A stretch of 64,000 nucleotides of DNA, from NCBI GenBank assembly GCA_008727115.1, contig CP044131.1, positions 2,356,001 through 2,420,000 of the forward strand, written 5' to 3'. Positions 1-9,688 of the stretch are shown here, one piece after another. Under the pieces are notes generated by a model. It was given only the letters and a program-made list of their open reading frames with translations, made no database searches and was not told the origin of the DNA. The position numbers and the translations under genes are program-made. The DNA comes from Comamonas testosteroni (lineage in GTDB: Bacteria > Pseudomonadota > Gammaproteobacteria > Burkholderiales > Burkholderiaceae_C). Positions within the stretch are counted from its first letter, which is position 1. Each line of letters begins with the position of its first letter.

Positions 1-395
1 AAAAACAGCAGCGCCGCCATGCCCGAGAGCATGGCGTAGCGCGCCACGGGCCCCAAGCTCCACTGCACCAGCACCTGAATAGCGCTATAGGTGGCCGCAA
101 AAACCAGCAGAGGCCGCAGCAAGGGCACGGGCTGGCCAAAAAAGCGCATGGCCCCCAGCCAGTAAGCCACGGGCGAGGCCAGCGTGAGCGTGTGGTTGAG
201 CACATTCATGACACTCCAGGCGGGGCCGCCCTCCAACAGTTGCAGCACATAGGCACTGCCCAGCAGGAAGTTGCCCACCGCAAAGAAATCCATCCCCATT
301 TTTCGGGAGTTCAGACGCTGGCTGATGAGCAGAAACATCACCGAAAAGCACAGCAGGTGTGCACACAGCATGCCGACAAGAATCTTTGCAACCAT
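1..395 (-). CDS. Membrane protein, N-terminal part; possible sensor part of a diguanylate cyclase
   Basis: An open minus-strand frame starts at the ATG complementary to 393-395 and runs off the window edge, giving 131 visible residues. An in-frame stop lies about 24 bases upstream, so this is the first available ATG, although no good Shine-Dalgarno sequence precedes it. The visible part holds about four hydrophobic segments (near residues 3-24, 38-55, 65-82 and 90-130) separated by short polar loops such as SQRLNSRK. This layout resembles the N-terminal membrane sensor domain found before GGDEF domains in Comamonadaceae. No catalytic domain is inside the window, so that role is inference; another polytopic membrane protein is possible. 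Confidence 0.55.
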   Translation of the reverse strand, partial: MVAKILVGMLCAHLLCFSVMFLLISQRLNSRKMGMDFFAVGNFLLGSAYVLQLLEGGPAWSVMNVLNHTLTLASPVAYWLGAMRFFGQPVPLLRPLLVFAATYSAIQVLVQWSLGPVARYAMLSGMAALLF

Positions 396-736
396 GATGA
401 ATTGGGAAGGAGTGCTGGTTCAGCGGTCTGTGCTTACCCACCCTCTTTGCACACCATCAGCAAAGGCAGCGTCAAAGATGCAGAGTCTGCACATGTAACC
501 ACAAGCAACAAAAACAAGGGCGCAGTGTAATCCCAGACCTTGGAGCCCGGCTAGCGCAGGCCCACAGCAGCTTCAGGGCATGACAAGTCACAGCTCGGCT
601 GCCGTCGTTTTAGACACTCAGACGGGAATCAGCGCCGTGCTTGACGCATCCGTGACAGTCCTGAGCCTCTCAATTTAGGCAGCACCGGTCCCACACGCGA
701 CAATGGACCGGTTACCAGTCACGCATAAGACAGAAC
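396..736. other. Intergenic region between divergent genes
   Basis: This 341-bp gap separates the leftward membrane-protein gene from the rightward Crp/Fnr-type gene, so it should hold both promoters. I see no convincing reading frame: the frames here are shadows without Shine-Dalgarno sequences. No strong -10/-35 pair or palindrome stands out. Confidence 0.5.
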
Positions 737-1456
737 ATGGACGAACCGATTCTTAGTATGGAAGAACGTGAGGCGATCAACTCTGGTCGCTGGTTTTCAT
801 CCCTTTCGCCCTCTCTGAGGCACGACATTCTTCGATGCGCTTACGTCAAACGATTCAAAGATGGCATGCTCATCTGCGCTCGGGGCGAACCTCCCGAGGA
901 ATGGATTGCCTGTGCGCGTGGCGCGGTGCGGGTCAGCTCCACCTCCATCACGGGCAAGCAGATCACGCTGACCTATGTGGAGCCGGGCATCTGGTTTGGC
1001 GATGTGGCGATTCTGGACGGCGACAAGCGCACGCACGATGCCTATGCCCATGGCGAGACCACGCTGATATGCGTCTCCAAGGCCGACTTCAAGCGCCTTC
1101 TGTCAGAGCATGCAGAGTTCACCGACGCCATACTGCGCCTGAATGCGCGCCGCGTTCGCCAGCTCTACGGACTGGTGGAAGACCTCAATACCTTGCCGCT
1201 GCGCGCCCGTCTGGCCAAGCAACTGCTGCACCTGACACGCAGCTATGGCGTGATGAGCCTGTCGGACAGCAACGAGATTCGCATCGGCCTGCATCTGGCA
1301 CAGGAAGAACTGGCCCAGTTGCTGGGCGCATCGCGCCAGCGTGTGAACCAGGAACTCAAGTCCATGGAGCGCGACGAGGTCATTCGCATCGAGCCGGGCG
1401 GCCTTATCGTGCGCGATCGGGCGACGCTGCTGCGCATTGCGGACACCGATCACTAG
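737..1456 (+). CDS. Crp/Fnr-family transcriptional regulator
   Basis: A 239-residue protein of the usual length for Crp/Fnr regulators. Residues about 20-140 form a cyclic-nucleotide-binding-type beta barrel, with the run GIWFGDVAILDG in the position of the family's phosphate-binding cassette. A long dimerisation helix follows (about 135-165). The C-terminus is a winged helix-turn-helix with the recognition stretch ELAQLLGASRQRVNQEL. The N-terminal cysteine cluster of Fnr proper is absent, so it is more Crp-like and the effector cannot be read from sequence. It stands alone; the next gene is 250 bp downstream. The family identity is secure but the regulon is unknown. Confidence 0.88.
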   Translation: MDEPILSMEEREAINSGRWFSSLSPSLRHDILRCAYVKRFKDGMLICARGEPPEEWIACARGAVRVSSTSITGKQITLTYVEPGIWFGDVAILDGDKRTHDAYAHGETTLICVSKADFKRLLSEHAEFTDAILRLNARRVRQLYGLVEDLNTLPLRARLAKQLLHLTRSYGVMSLSDSNEIRIGLHLAQEELAQLLGASRQRVNQELKSMERDEVIRIEPGGLIVRDRATLLRIADTDH

Positions 1457-1489
1457 ATAAGAATCTCCCCCTGAGCCGCTTTGCGGCTT

Positions 1490-1512
1490 CCCCCTCTCTC
1501 TTCGGGAGGGGG
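1490..1512. repeat. Inverted repeat downstream of the Crp/Fnr gene
   Basis: CCCCCTC (1490-1496) and GAGGGGG (1506-1512) form a perfect 7-bp stem about 35 bp after the regulator's stop codon. No T-run follows, so it may be an intergenic repeat or a weak terminator. The rest of the 1457-1705 gap holds no gene. Confidence 0.4.
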
Positions 1513-1705
1513 ACGGCAGCTTCGCCGCGAGACGGCTCTTGCTCGCTGCCACTTGGGTTAGGCCACGCCAGTTTTGGCGCGTGCTTCCCTTTCTCTTGCC
1601 GTGTTCTGCGGCAGCCCCTCCCCTTTTATGCATCGCTCGCTGCGCTCTGGCGCGGCGCGGCGGCTTGCGTGCGCCTCTCACAAATCGAAAAAGGACTGAG
1701 ACTTC

Positions 1706-2791
1706 ATGAGCACTTTTGACCATTTTGTCGGCACCCGCGCTGTGTCTGATCAGCATGCTTTTGACACCGATGCGCTGACGGGCTGGATGGACCAGCATGT
1801 CGATGGCTTTGAAGGCCCGGTGCAGGTGGAGATGTTCAAGGGCGGGCAGTCCAACCCCACCTACAAGCTGATCACGCCCGGCAAAAGCTATGTGATGCGC
1901 GCCAAGCCCGGGCCGGTGGCCAAGCTGCTGCCTTCGGCCCATGCAATCGAGCGCGAGTACCGCGTGATGAAGGGGCTGGCCGGCACCGATGTGCCTGTGC
2001 CATACATGTATGCGCTGTGCGAGGACGAATCCATCATCGGCCGCGCCTTCTACATCATGGAGTTCATGGAAGGCCGCGTGCTCTGGGATCAGTCTCTGCC
2101 CGGCATGACGCCCGCGCAGCGCGCCGAAATCTATGACGAGATGAACCGCGTGATTGCGGCCCTGCACAAGGTGAAGTTTGCCGAAAAAGGCCTGGCCGAC
2201 TACGGCAAGAGCGGCAATTACTTCGAGCGCCAGATTGGCCGCTGGAGCAAGCAGTATGTGGCCTCCGTCACCCAGCCCATTCCCGAGATGGATCAGCTGA
2301 TGGCATGGCTGCCCGCCCATATGCCGGCCAGCGCCAAGGACGAAAGCCGCGTCTCCATCGTGCATGGCGACTACCGCCTGGACAACCTGATGTTCCACCC
2401 CACCGAGCCGCGCGTGATTGCCGTGCTGGACTGGGAACTGTCCACGCTGGGCCACCCGCTGGCCGATTTCAGCTACCACTGCATGAGCTGGCATATCCCC
2501 GCCTCGCTGGGGCGCGGCATTGCGGGCCTGGATCTTGCGGCCTTGGGCATTCCAGCCGAGCAGGATTACATCCAGCGCTATTGCGAGCGCACCGGCATCC
2601 AGGATGTGGATGCGCTCAAGCGCGACTGGAACTTCTACCTTGCCTACAACATGTTCCGCATCGCGGCCATCTTGCAGGGCATTGCCAAACGTGTGGAGGC
2701 GGGAACGGCCTCCAGCGCCCAGGCCAAGGCGTCGGGCGATACCGCCCGCCCCATGGCCGAGCTGGCCTGGTCTTTTGCCCAGCGCAGCTGA
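1706..2791 (+). CDS. APH-type phosphotransferase family protein (acyl-CoA dehydrogenase partner)
   Basis: A 361-residue protein with the aminoglycoside-phosphotransferase/choline-kinase fold. The nucleotide-binding N-lobe has the run FKGGQSNPTYKL near residue 35. The catalytic loop is HGDYRLDN starting at H220-G221-D222, and the metal-binding segment is VLDWELSTLGHPLAD about 20 residues later. The start is an ATG after AAAAGGACTGAGA. It lies 80 bp upstream of an acyl-CoA dehydrogenase. Known homologues of this arrangement (ACAD10/11-like) phosphorylate hydroxyacyl substrates during fatty-acid breakdown. A role in such a catabolic pair is therefore likely; aminoglycoside resistance is unlikely. 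Confidence 0.85.
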   Translation: MSTFDHFVGTRAVSDQHAFDTDALTGWMDQHVDGFEGPVQVEMFKGGQSNPTYKLITPGKSYVMRAKPGPVAKLLPSAHAIEREYRVMKGLAGTDVPVPYMYALCEDESIIGRAFYIMEFMEGRVLWDQSLPGMTPAQRAEIYDEMNRVIAALHKVKFAEKGLADYGKSGNYFERQIGRWSKQYVASVTQPIPEMDQLMAWLPAHMPASAKDESRVSIVHGDYRLDNLMFHPTEPRVIAVLDWELSTLGHPLADFSYHCMSWHIPASLGRGIAGLDLAALGIPAEQDYIQRYCERTGIQDVDALKRDWNFYLAYNMFRIAAILQGIAKRVEAGTASSAQAKASGDTARPMAELAWSFAQRS

Positions 2792-2871
2792 TTTGTGTTT
2801 CCTTCAACTGTTTCCCTTCGACTGTGTCTTTTCGACTGTTTTCCCTGCCCTACAACAAATAAGGAGGCACC

Positions 2872-4146
2872 ATGGACTTCGACTACTCGCCCAAGACCAA
2901 GGACCTGCAGCAGCGCCTGCTCCAATTCATGGAAGAGCACATCTACCCGGCAGAGAAAGACTATGCCGACGAGATGCTGGCCAACACGGCCGCCGGCAAG
3001 CGCTGGACGCCGCTGCAGACCATTGAAAAACTCAAGCCCAAGGCCCAAGCCGCCGGTCTGTGGAATCTGTTCTTGCCCGTGGACAGCGCCGAAGCCTCTG
3101 GCTATCACGGCGCGGGCCTGACCAATCAGGAATACGCACCGCTGGCCGAAATCATGGGCCGCGTGCCATGGGCTTCCGAAGTCTTCAACTGCTCGGCCCC
3201 CGACACCGGCAATATGGAAACCATTGCCCGCTACGGCAGCGCAGAGCTGAAGGAGCGCTGGCTCAAGCCCCTGCTGGAAGGCAAGATTCGCTCCGCCTTT
3301 GCCATGACCGAGCCGGAAGTCGCCTCCTCCGACGCCACCAATATCTGCACCCGCATTGAGCGCGATGGTGACGAATACGTGATCAACGGCCACAAGTGGT
3401 GGATTTCCGGCGCGGGCGATCCTCGCTGCCAGGTCTTCATCACCATGGGCAAGACCGACCCCGAAGCGCCCAAGCATTCGCAACAAAGCATGATCATCAT
3501 CCCTGCGGATACGCCCGGCATTCGCATCGTGCGCCCGCTGAACGTGATGGGCTATGACGACGCGCCCCATGGCCATATGGAGATGTATTTTGAGAACGTG
3601 CGCGTGCCCGCAGGCAATATCTTGCTGGGCGAAGGCCGTGGTTTCGAGATTGCTCAGGGCCGCCTGGGCCCGGGCCGCATTCACCACTGCATGCGCCTGA
3701 TCGGTCTGGCCGAGCGTGCGCTGGAGCTGATGTGCAAGCGTGCCAGCAGCCGCACCGCCTTTGGCAAAACCGTGGCCCAGCAAACCGTAACGCAAGAGCG
3801 CATTGCCGAAGCCCGCTGCAAGATCGACATGGCCCGCTTGCTGACACTCAAGGCCGCCTGGCTGATGGATGTGGCCGGCAACAAGGTGGCCAAGACCGAG
3901 ATCGCCATGATCAAGGTCGTCGCGCCCAGCATGGCCTGCGAAGTCATCGACTGGGCCATGCAGGTGCATGGCGGCGGCGGCATGTGCGATGACTTCCCGC
4001 TGGCCTACGCCTACGCCGCAGCCCGCACGCTGCGCTTTGCCGACGGCCCGGACGAAGTGCACCGCAACGCCATTGCCAAGTGGGAGCTGGGCAAATACGG
4101 CAGCTACGGCAAGAACGCCGAAGTGCCCATCACCCGCGGCGGCTGA
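2872..4146 (+). CDS. Acyl-CoA dehydrogenase (ACAD11-like)
   Basis: A 424-residue FAD-dependent acyl-CoA dehydrogenase that catalyses alpha,beta-dehydrogenation of an acyl-CoA. The start follows a strong AAGGAGG, seven bases upstream. Family features are visible: the middle-domain motif [15 protein letters not shown], the beta-domain run [13 protein letters not shown], and the C-terminal helical domain with [14 protein letters not shown], where the FAD/substrate loop lies. Length matches the ACAD10/11 subgroup rather than short-chain enzymes. It probably forms an operon with the phosphotransferase gene just upstream. A strong intrinsic terminator follows. The exact acyl substrate cannot be told from sequence. 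Confidence 0.92.
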   Translation: MDFDYSPKTKDLQQRLLQFMEEHIYPAEKDYADEMLANTAAGKRWTPLQTIEKLKPKAQAAGLWNLFLPVDSAEASGYHGAGLTNQEYAPLAEIMGRVPWASEVFNCSAPDTGNMETIARYGSAELKERWLKPLLEGKIRSAFAMTEPEVASSDATNICTRIERDGDEYVINGHKWWISGAGDPRCQVFITMGKTDPEAPKHSQQSMIIIPADTPGIRIVRPLNVMGYDDAPHGHMEMYFENVRVPAGNILLGEGRGFEIAQGRLGPGRIHHCMRLIGLAERALELMCKRASSRTAFGKTVAQQTVTQERIAEARCKIDMARLLTLKAAWLMDVAGNKVAKTEIAMIKVVAPSMACEVIDWAMQVHGGGGMCDDFPLAYAYAAARTLRFADGPDEVHRNAIAKWELGKYGSYGKNAEVPITRGG

Positions 4147-4201
4147 TTTCCTGATCAACACCGAACTTTGCACCTGAGCTGAAGGCACAGGCGGCAAAGA
4201 A

Positions 4202-4236
4202 AAAACACCCCGCAAGCGAGAGCTTCGGGGTGTTTT
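4202..4236 (+). terminator. Intrinsic terminator after the acyl-CoA dehydrogenase
   Basis: AAAACACCCCG (4202-4212) pairs perfectly with CGGGGTGTTTT (4226-4236), with an inner AAGC/GCTT pairing. The T-run is part of the stem, so the structure can work in both directions. Confidence 0.85.
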
Positions 4237-4777
4237 GACGGGGGCAGCCCAGACACTGCATGTGAGAGTTACAGCGCCAAAGCACTATTAATAAGATAGC
4301 TAGTCGCGCCTTTTATATATACGTCTCAAATATAAAACATGCTGAAATACATCATCATTCAGCGCAAGCAGCTTCACTATTCATAGCATCTGTCACGCAG
4401 ATCTGAATCCTCGCCAGACTCAAGACTGCCGCCCCAGGGTCTCACAGTTCGCCTTCCTGGCTGCGCATCGTCAAAAAGCCATGCAAGCAAAGACTGCCGC
4501 GTACTCGCTGTCATTGCATGGTGGGAAGGCTCATAGTGGGCGTGCAATCCCCTCTTCCAGCGCCTCAGCCATGCTGCTGCCCACAAATTGCACGCCGCGC
4601 CTGTGATGCGACGCTGGCCTCTTTCACCTCAAAATGCCCTCAGAAGGATCGGCTTTCTCTGGGAACCCACTAAAAAAACAGCGTCAAAAAACCCTGTCAA
4701 AGGCCATTGCATCCTTGAGTGGCTGTGGCGTGAGAAAATCAGCGGTTATTTCTCACTCAGAACACAACGGATTCATC
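4237..4777. other. Intergenic region upstream of prfB
   Basis: These 541 bp contain an AT-rich patch (4285-4370) and no gene I can support. The longest minus-strand frame (4377-4586) has no ribosome-binding site and an atypical composition. The prfB promoter should lie here, but I cannot place it. Confidence 0.4.
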
Positions 4778-5882
4778 ATGGAAGCAGAACGCATCAACAC
4801 CATCGGCAACACCCTCGAAGATCTGTCTGAGCGAACGGCAGATCTCCGGAGGTATCTTTGACTACGATGCAAAGTACGAACGCCTGCGCACAGTAAACGC
4901 CTCGCTGGAAGACCCTGCCGTCTGGAACGATCCCAAGAAGGCGCAGGAGCTGGGCAAGGAAAAGAAGTCGCTCGACTCCGTCGTTCTGACACTGGAAAAA
5001 CTCACCTCCGAACTCAACGACAACGCCGAGCTGTTCGAGATGAGCAAGGAAGAAGGCGATGACGCCGGCCTTGCCACCATCGAAGCCGAAGCCGCCAAGC
5101 TGCAGCCCCTGATCGAGGAGCTCGAGTTCCGCCGCATGTTCAGCGGCGAAGCCGACCCGCTGAACTGCTACATCGACATCCAGGCCGGCGCCGGCGGCAC
5201 CGAAGCCTGCGACTGGGCCAGCATGCTGCTGCGCCAATACCTGAAGTACGCCGAGCGCAAGGGCTTCAAGGCCACCGTCGACGAAGAAACCCCCGGCGAT
5301 GTGGCCGGTATCAAGAGCGCCACCATCCACGTGGAAGGTGAATACGCCTACGGCCTGCTGCGTACCGAAACCGGTGTGCACCGCCTGGTGCGCAAGTCGC
5401 CGTTCGACTCTTCAGGTGGCCGCCACACCAGCTTCTCGTCGCTGTTCGTCTACCCCGAGATTGATGACTCCATCGAGATCAACATCAATCCGTCCGATGT
5501 GCGCACCGACACCTACCGTGCCTCCGGCGCGGGTGGTCAGCACATCAACAAGACCGACTCTGCCGTGCGCCTGACCCACATCCCCACGGGCATCGTGGTG
5601 CAGTGCCAGGATGGCCGCTCGCAGCACAGCAACCGCGATGTGGCATGGCAGCGCCTGCGCTCGCGTCTGTATGACTTCGAGATGCGCAAGCGCATGGAAG
5701 AGCAGCAAAAGCTCGAAGACACCAAGACCGATGTGGGCTGGGGTCACCAGATCCGCTCCTACGTGCTGGACAACAGCCGCATCAAGGACTTGCGCACCAA
5801 CGTCGAAGTCTCCGCCACCCAGAAGGTGCTGGACGGCGACCTGGATGTGTTTATCGAAGCCTCGCTCAAGCAAGGCCTCTGA
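4778..5882 (+). CDS. prfB: Peptide chain release factor 2 (programmed +1 frameshift)
   Basis: RF2 recognises UAA and UGA stop codons and triggers peptide release on the ribosome. The gene is read as 4778-4858 joined to 4860-5882: after 27 codons the ribosome meets CTT TGA C, skips T4859 and continues with GAC. The product is 367 residues, normal for RF2. The second part carries the stop-recognition motif SPF in RKSPFDSSG and the catalytic GGQ in [15 protein letters not shown]. The in-frame TGA provides autoregulation, because low RF2 favours the frameshift. The ATG start at 4778 lies in the short zero-frame ORF; no strong Shine-Dalgarno sequence is visible before it. Confidence 0.96.
4847..4862 (+). 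promoter_or_regulatory. RF2 programmed frameshift signal
   Basis: The sequence CCGGAGGTATCTTTGAC holds an internal Shine-Dalgarno-like GGAGG three bases before CTT, then the slippery CTT and the in-frame TGA C. This is the classical prfB autoregulatory site. Confidence 0.95.
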
Positions 5883-5900
5883 TCCTAGAAAGGAATCGAT

Positions 5901-8621
5901 ATGCTGCAACTGCGTGACGGGCAAAGCCCGGCCACCGCTATCTACCGCGCCGACTACGAGGCTCCCGCCTGGTGGATCGACACGGTGGACCTGACGTTTG
6001 ACCTGGACCCGGCAAAGACGCGCGTGCTCAGCAAGATGCGCGTGCGCCGCAACCCCGAAGTGCCTGCACAGGCTTTGCGCCTGGACGGCGACGAGCTGAA
6101 TCTGGCCCGCGTCATGGTCAATGGCGGAGGTACCTCCTTCAAGATGGAAGGCGACCAGCTGGTGCTGGAGAACCTGCCCGAGGGCAACGAGCCCGTGGAG
6201 CTGGAGATCTTCACCACCTGCGCGCCCATCAAGAACACCAAGCTCATGGGCTTGTATGTGAGCGAGGACACGTTCTTCACGCAGTGCGAAGCAGAGGGTT
6301 TCCGCCGCATCACCTACTTCCTGGATCGCCCCGATGTGATGGCCATGTACACCGTCACGCTGCGCGCCAGCAAGGCCCTGTACCCGGTGCTGCTGTCCAA
6401 CGGCAATCTGGTGGAGTCCGGTGATCTGGAAGACGGCCGCCACTTTGCCAAGTGGGTCGATCCACACAAGAAGCCCAGCTACCTGTTTGCGCTGGTGGCC
6501 GGCAATCTGGTGGCCCGCGAGCAAAAGATCAAGAGCCGCGCCGGCCGCGACCATCTGCTGCAGGTCTATGTGCGCCCCGGCGATCTGGAGAAGACCGAGC
6601 ACGCCATGAACTCCCTCATGCACTCGGTGGCATGGGACGAGGCACGCTTTGGCCTGAGCCTGGACCTGGACCGCTTCATGATCGTCGCCACCAGCGACTT
6701 CAACATGGGCGCCATGGAAAACAAGGGCCTGAACATCTTCAACACCAAGTATGTTCTGGCCAACCAGGCCACCGCTACCGACACCGACTACTTCAATATC
6801 GAGAGCGTGGTCGGCCATGAATACTTCCACAACTGGACCGGCAACCGCATTACCTGCCGCGACTGGTTCCAGCTGAGCTTGAAGGAAGGCCTGACGGTCT
6901 TCCGCGATCAGGAATTCAGCATGGACATGGCGGGCAGCGCGTCCGCCCGTGCCGTCAAGCGCATTGATGATGTGCGGGTGCTGCGCACCGTGCAGTTCCC
7001 CGAGGATGCCGGCCCCATGGCCCACCCCGTGCGTCCCGACAGCTATATCGAGATCAACAACTTCTACACAGTCACGATCTACGAAAAGGGTGCGGAAGTC
7101 GTGCGCATGCAGCACAACCTGGTCGGCCGCGAAGGCTTTGCCAAGGGCATGAGGCTGTACTTCGAGCGCCACGACGGTCAGGCCGTGACCTGCGACGATT
7201 TCTCGCAAGCCATGGCCGACGCCAACCCGGATTCGCCTCTGGCGCAGAACCTGCAGCAGTTCCGCCGCTGGTACAGCCAGGCCGGCACACCCGTGCTCAA
7301 GGCCGTGGGTCAGTACGATGCCGCTGCTCAGACCTACACGCTGACGCTGTCGCAAAGCTGCGCCCCCACCGTGGGTCAGGCCGAGAAGCTGCCCTTCGTC
7401 ATTCCCGTGCAAATGGGCCTGCTCACCGCCAGCGGCCAGCAGATCGCGCTGCAACTGCAAGGCGAAGAAGCAGCCCAAGGCACCAGCCGCATGCTGGTAC
7501 TGACCGAAGCCGAGCAAAGCTTTGTCTTTACCAACGTGGCCGAAGCGCCCGTGCCATCACTGCTGCGCGGCTTCAGCGCCCCCGTGGTGCTGAACTGCGA
7601 ATTCAGCGATGCCGAGCTGCTGACTCTGCTGGCGCATGACAGCGACCCATTCAACCAATGGGAAGCCAGCCAGCGCCTGGGCCTGCGCTACGCTCTCAAT
7701 GCAATAGCTGCCCCCGCAGATACAGCAAGCGTTAGCGGCCAATTTGGCTCTGATATTTTCCCCACCGACTTTATCGAAGCCATGCGCCGCGTGCTGCTGG
7801 ACGACAAGCTCGATGCGGCCTTCAAGGATCTGGTGCTCACGCTGCCATCCGAGAGCTATATCGCCGAGCAACTGGCCGAAGTCGACCCACAGCGCGTGCA
7901 CGCCGTGCGCGAAGCCATGATCCTGCAGCTGGCCACCGCGTTGCAGTCCGAGTGGGAAGCGGCGTGGGAAGCCAACCGTGACACCGGCGCCTACCAGCCT
8001 GACCATGTCAGCGCCGGTCGCCGTGCACTGGCGGGCCGTGCTCTGTCCATGCTGTGCCTGAACGCCGCCCAGACCGGAGACACCGTCTGGCCCGGCAAGG
8101 CCTACCAGCGCTGCAAGGACGCCGGCAATATGACGGACCGCATGGCCGCTTTGGCGGCCCTGGTCTACAGCGCCAGCCCCCTGGCCGAGCAGGCACTGCA
8201 GCGCTTCCACGCCTTGTTCAAGAACGACGCACTGGTGCTGGACAAATGGTTCTCTCTGCAAGGCGCAGCCAGCGACCGCGGCGGCGATGTATTGCCCGCC
8301 GTCAAGGCGCTGATGAAGCATGCCGACTTCCAGATCAAGAACCCCAACCGCGCACGCAGCCTGATCTTCAGCTTCTGCAACAACGCCGGAGCATTCCACC
8401 GCGCCGATGCTGCCGGTTATGCCTTCTGGGCTGATCGCGTGATCGAGATCGACGGCTTCAACCCGCAAGTGGCATCCCGTCTGGCTCGCGTCATGGACCG
8501 CTGGAAAAAGCTGGCCGAGCCTTACCGCTCTACCGCCCGTGCCGCCATCGAGCGCGTTGCAGCCAAGCCCGACCTGTCCAACGATGTGCGCGAAGTCATC
8601 ACGCGCGCGCTGGCAGACTAA
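5901..8621 (+). CDS. pepN: Aminopeptidase N (M1 family)
   Basis: A 906-residue cytosolic zinc aminopeptidase that removes N-terminal residues from peptides. The exopeptidase motif GAMENKG begins at G270. The zinc site is H306-E307-Y-F-H310 with the third ligand E329, exactly the HExxH-18-E spacing of gluzincins. Length and the C-terminal helical superdomain agree with the bacterial PepN subfamily. It starts 18 bp after prfB behind AGAAAGGAATC, so it may be co-transcribed with prfB. Identification is secure. Confidence 0.95.
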   Translation: MLQLRDGQSPATAIYRADYEAPAWWIDTVDLTFDLDPAKTRVLSKMRVRRNPEVPAQALRLDGDELNLARVMVNGGGTSFKMEGDQLVLENLPEGNEPVELEIFTTCAPIKNTKLMGLYVSEDTFFTQCEAEGFRRITYFLDRPDVMAMYTVTLRASKALYPVLLSNGNLVESGDLEDGRHFAKWVDPHKKPSYLFALVAGNLVAREQKIKSRAGRDHLLQVYVRPGDLEKTEHAMNSLMHSVAWDEARFGLSLDLDRFMIVATSDFNMGAMENKGLNIFNTKYVLANQATATDTDYFNIESVVGHEYFHNWTGNRITCRDWFQLSLKEGLTVFRDQEFSMDMAGSASARAVKRIDDVRVLRTVQFPEDAGPMAHPVRPDSYIEINNFYTVTIYEKGAEVVRMQHNLVGREGFAKGMRLYFERHDGQAVTCDDFSQAMADANPDSPLAQNLQQFRRWYSQAGTPVLKAVGQYDAAAQTYTLTLSQSCAPTVGQAEKLPFVIPVQMGLLTASGQQIALQLQGEEAAQGTSRMLVLTEAEQSFVFTNVAEAPVPSLLRGFSAPVVLNCEFSDAELLTLLAHDSDPFNQWEASQRLGLRYALNAIAAPADTASVSGQFGSDIFPTDFIEAMRRVLLDDKLDAAFKDLVLTLPSESYIAEQLAEVDPQRVHAVREAMILQLATALQSEWEAAWEANRDTGAYQPDHVSAGRRALAGRALSMLCLNAAQTGDTVWPGKAYQRCKDAGNMTDRMAALAALVYSASPLAEQALQRFHALFKNDALVLDKWFSLQGAASDRGGDVLPAVKALMKHADFQIKNPNRARSLIFSFCNNAGAFHRADAAGYAFWADRVIEIDGFNPQVASRLARVMDRWKKLAEPYRSTARAAIERVAAKPDLSNDVREVITRALAD

Positions 8622-8626
8622 GTTGC

Positions 8627-9688
8627 ATGGCTGCAAGCATGTTCCGCAAAAGCGTGGTCGCCTTGGGGGCTGTACTGGGATTGGGCGCGCAAGCGGCCAG
8701 CCCCAGCGCAGCCCCGACAACAGGCTCCACAGCAGGCTTTGAAGCCCGCTTTGCGCCGCTGTATGTCGCTGTCTTCTCCGAAGGCGGCAGCTTCAGTGGC
8801 AGCGCCATGAGTCATGACCTCCAGGCGCTGGAACCTCTGCTACCCAGGGCCAAGGCCCGTGACGCCTTTCGGCTGTACTACACCGAAGCCAGCGTCTATG
8901 GCCGCCGTGACATGCCAGCCGAGGCAGCAAGCGCGGCGCAAAAAGCGCTCGCTGCCTTGCCCGCAGTTGATGCGACGCATGCCGCCGAATTTGCCTACCC
9001 GCAGTTTTTTCTGCGCCACTCCAGCATTCGCTGGCTGGCCGATGCAGGCCACTACGCGCAAGCCGTGCTGGTAGTGAAGCAGTTCCAGCAGGAATATCCG
9101 CTATCCCGCATTGCCCAGCTTCCCGTGCAGATGCGCTGGAGCGACGACAAGCCTGTTGCCAAGGCAATGGACTTTCCGACACAAACGCAGATCCTGGGCG
9201 TGTATGAGGACGAAGGCTATCTGCTGCACGAGCAAAAAAAGTACCGTGAAGCCCTGCAAGCCAACCAGCGCCTGCTGCCCGTCGCACGCGAACGTCTGCA
9301 AGCCCTGGGCCAGCCCGAGCTGCTGCGTGGCCTGCTGACCAATCTGGCGCAGAACAGCTACGAACTGGGTGAGCTGGAACAAGCGCGCGGCTATCTGCAG
9401 CAGCGCCTGGACATTGCCCTGAAGGCGCAGGATCATGCAACTATTTACGACTGCTATTTCCAGCTGATGGTGCTGGCCCATGAACAAGGCCAGCCCCAGC
9501 AAGCCCAGCAGTGGCTGGCGGCTTACGAGCGCCATGCCAAAGACCAACAGGACAGCGCCCATCTGGAGCGCTCCCAGCAATTAGGCGCCTACAGCTTGCC
9601 GCGCTTCGCAGCGCAGCAAGCTGTAGGCGCCCGACATCCGTTCCCATTTTCGGATTTGCCACGATTTTTAAGGAGTTTCCTCTCATGA
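8627..9688 (+). CDS. Exported TPR-like protein of unknown function
   Basis: A 353-residue protein with a signal peptide (about residues 1-24, ending GLGAQA-A). The body is alpha-helical with TPR-like pairs, for example around [20 protein letters not shown] and the run [21 protein letters not shown] second Met at residue 5 (8639) is an alternative start. The gene begins 5 bp after pepN. Its last 35 codons are unusual: they contain a near-perfect 48-base hairpin (9584-9631) and the stop overlaps the fbp start. The true C-terminus may therefore have been altered by insertion of a palindromic unit. TPR proteins mediate protein contacts; the partner here is unknown. Confidence 0.65.
   Translation: MAASMFRKSVVALGAVLGLGAQAASPSAAPTTGSTAGFEARFAPLYVAVFSEGGSFSGSAMSHDLQALEPLLPRAKARDAFRLYYTEASVYGRRDMPAEAASAAQKALAALPAVDATHAAEFAYPQFFLRHSSIRWLADAGHYAQAVLVVKQFQQEYPLSRIAQLPVQMRWSDDKPVAKAMDFPTQTQILGVYEDEGYLLHEQKKYREALQANQRLLPVARERLQALGQPELLRGLLTNLAQNSYELGELEQARGYLQQRLDIALKAQDHATIYDCYFQLMVLAHEQGQPQQAQQWLAAYERHAKDQQDSAHLERSQQLGAYSLPRFAAQQAVGARHPFPFSDLPRFLRSFLS
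9584..9631. repeat. Long palindromic hairpin unit within the end of the TPR-like gene
   Basis: Arms GGCGCCTACAGCTTGC (9584-9599) and its exact complement (9616-9631) enclose a second stem, GCGCT/AGCGC, with loop TCGC. The whole is a 21-bp stem with one mismatch. It may act as a terminator or be a REP-like unit. It reads through in frame as part of the upstream protein. Confidence 0.8.

Noticed and set aside
1706-2791. Aminoglycoside resistance gene
   Set aside because: The APH fold is shared with acyl-CoA-dehydrogenase-linked kinases, and the adjacent ACAD gene favours a catabolic role.
2644-4215. 523-residue minus-strand frame opposite the acyl-CoA dehydrogenase
   Set aside because: Shadow frame caused by high GC at third codon positions; the plus strand encodes a clear acyl-CoA dehydrogenase.
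4377-4586. 69-residue minus-strand frame upstream of prfB
   Set aside because: Trp/Arg-rich composition and no ribosome-binding site or neighbour support.
5412-7517. 701-residue minus-strand frame opposite prfB and pepN
   Set aside because: Composition (His/Val/Gly-rich, no domain) is that of an antisense shadow of pepN and prfB.
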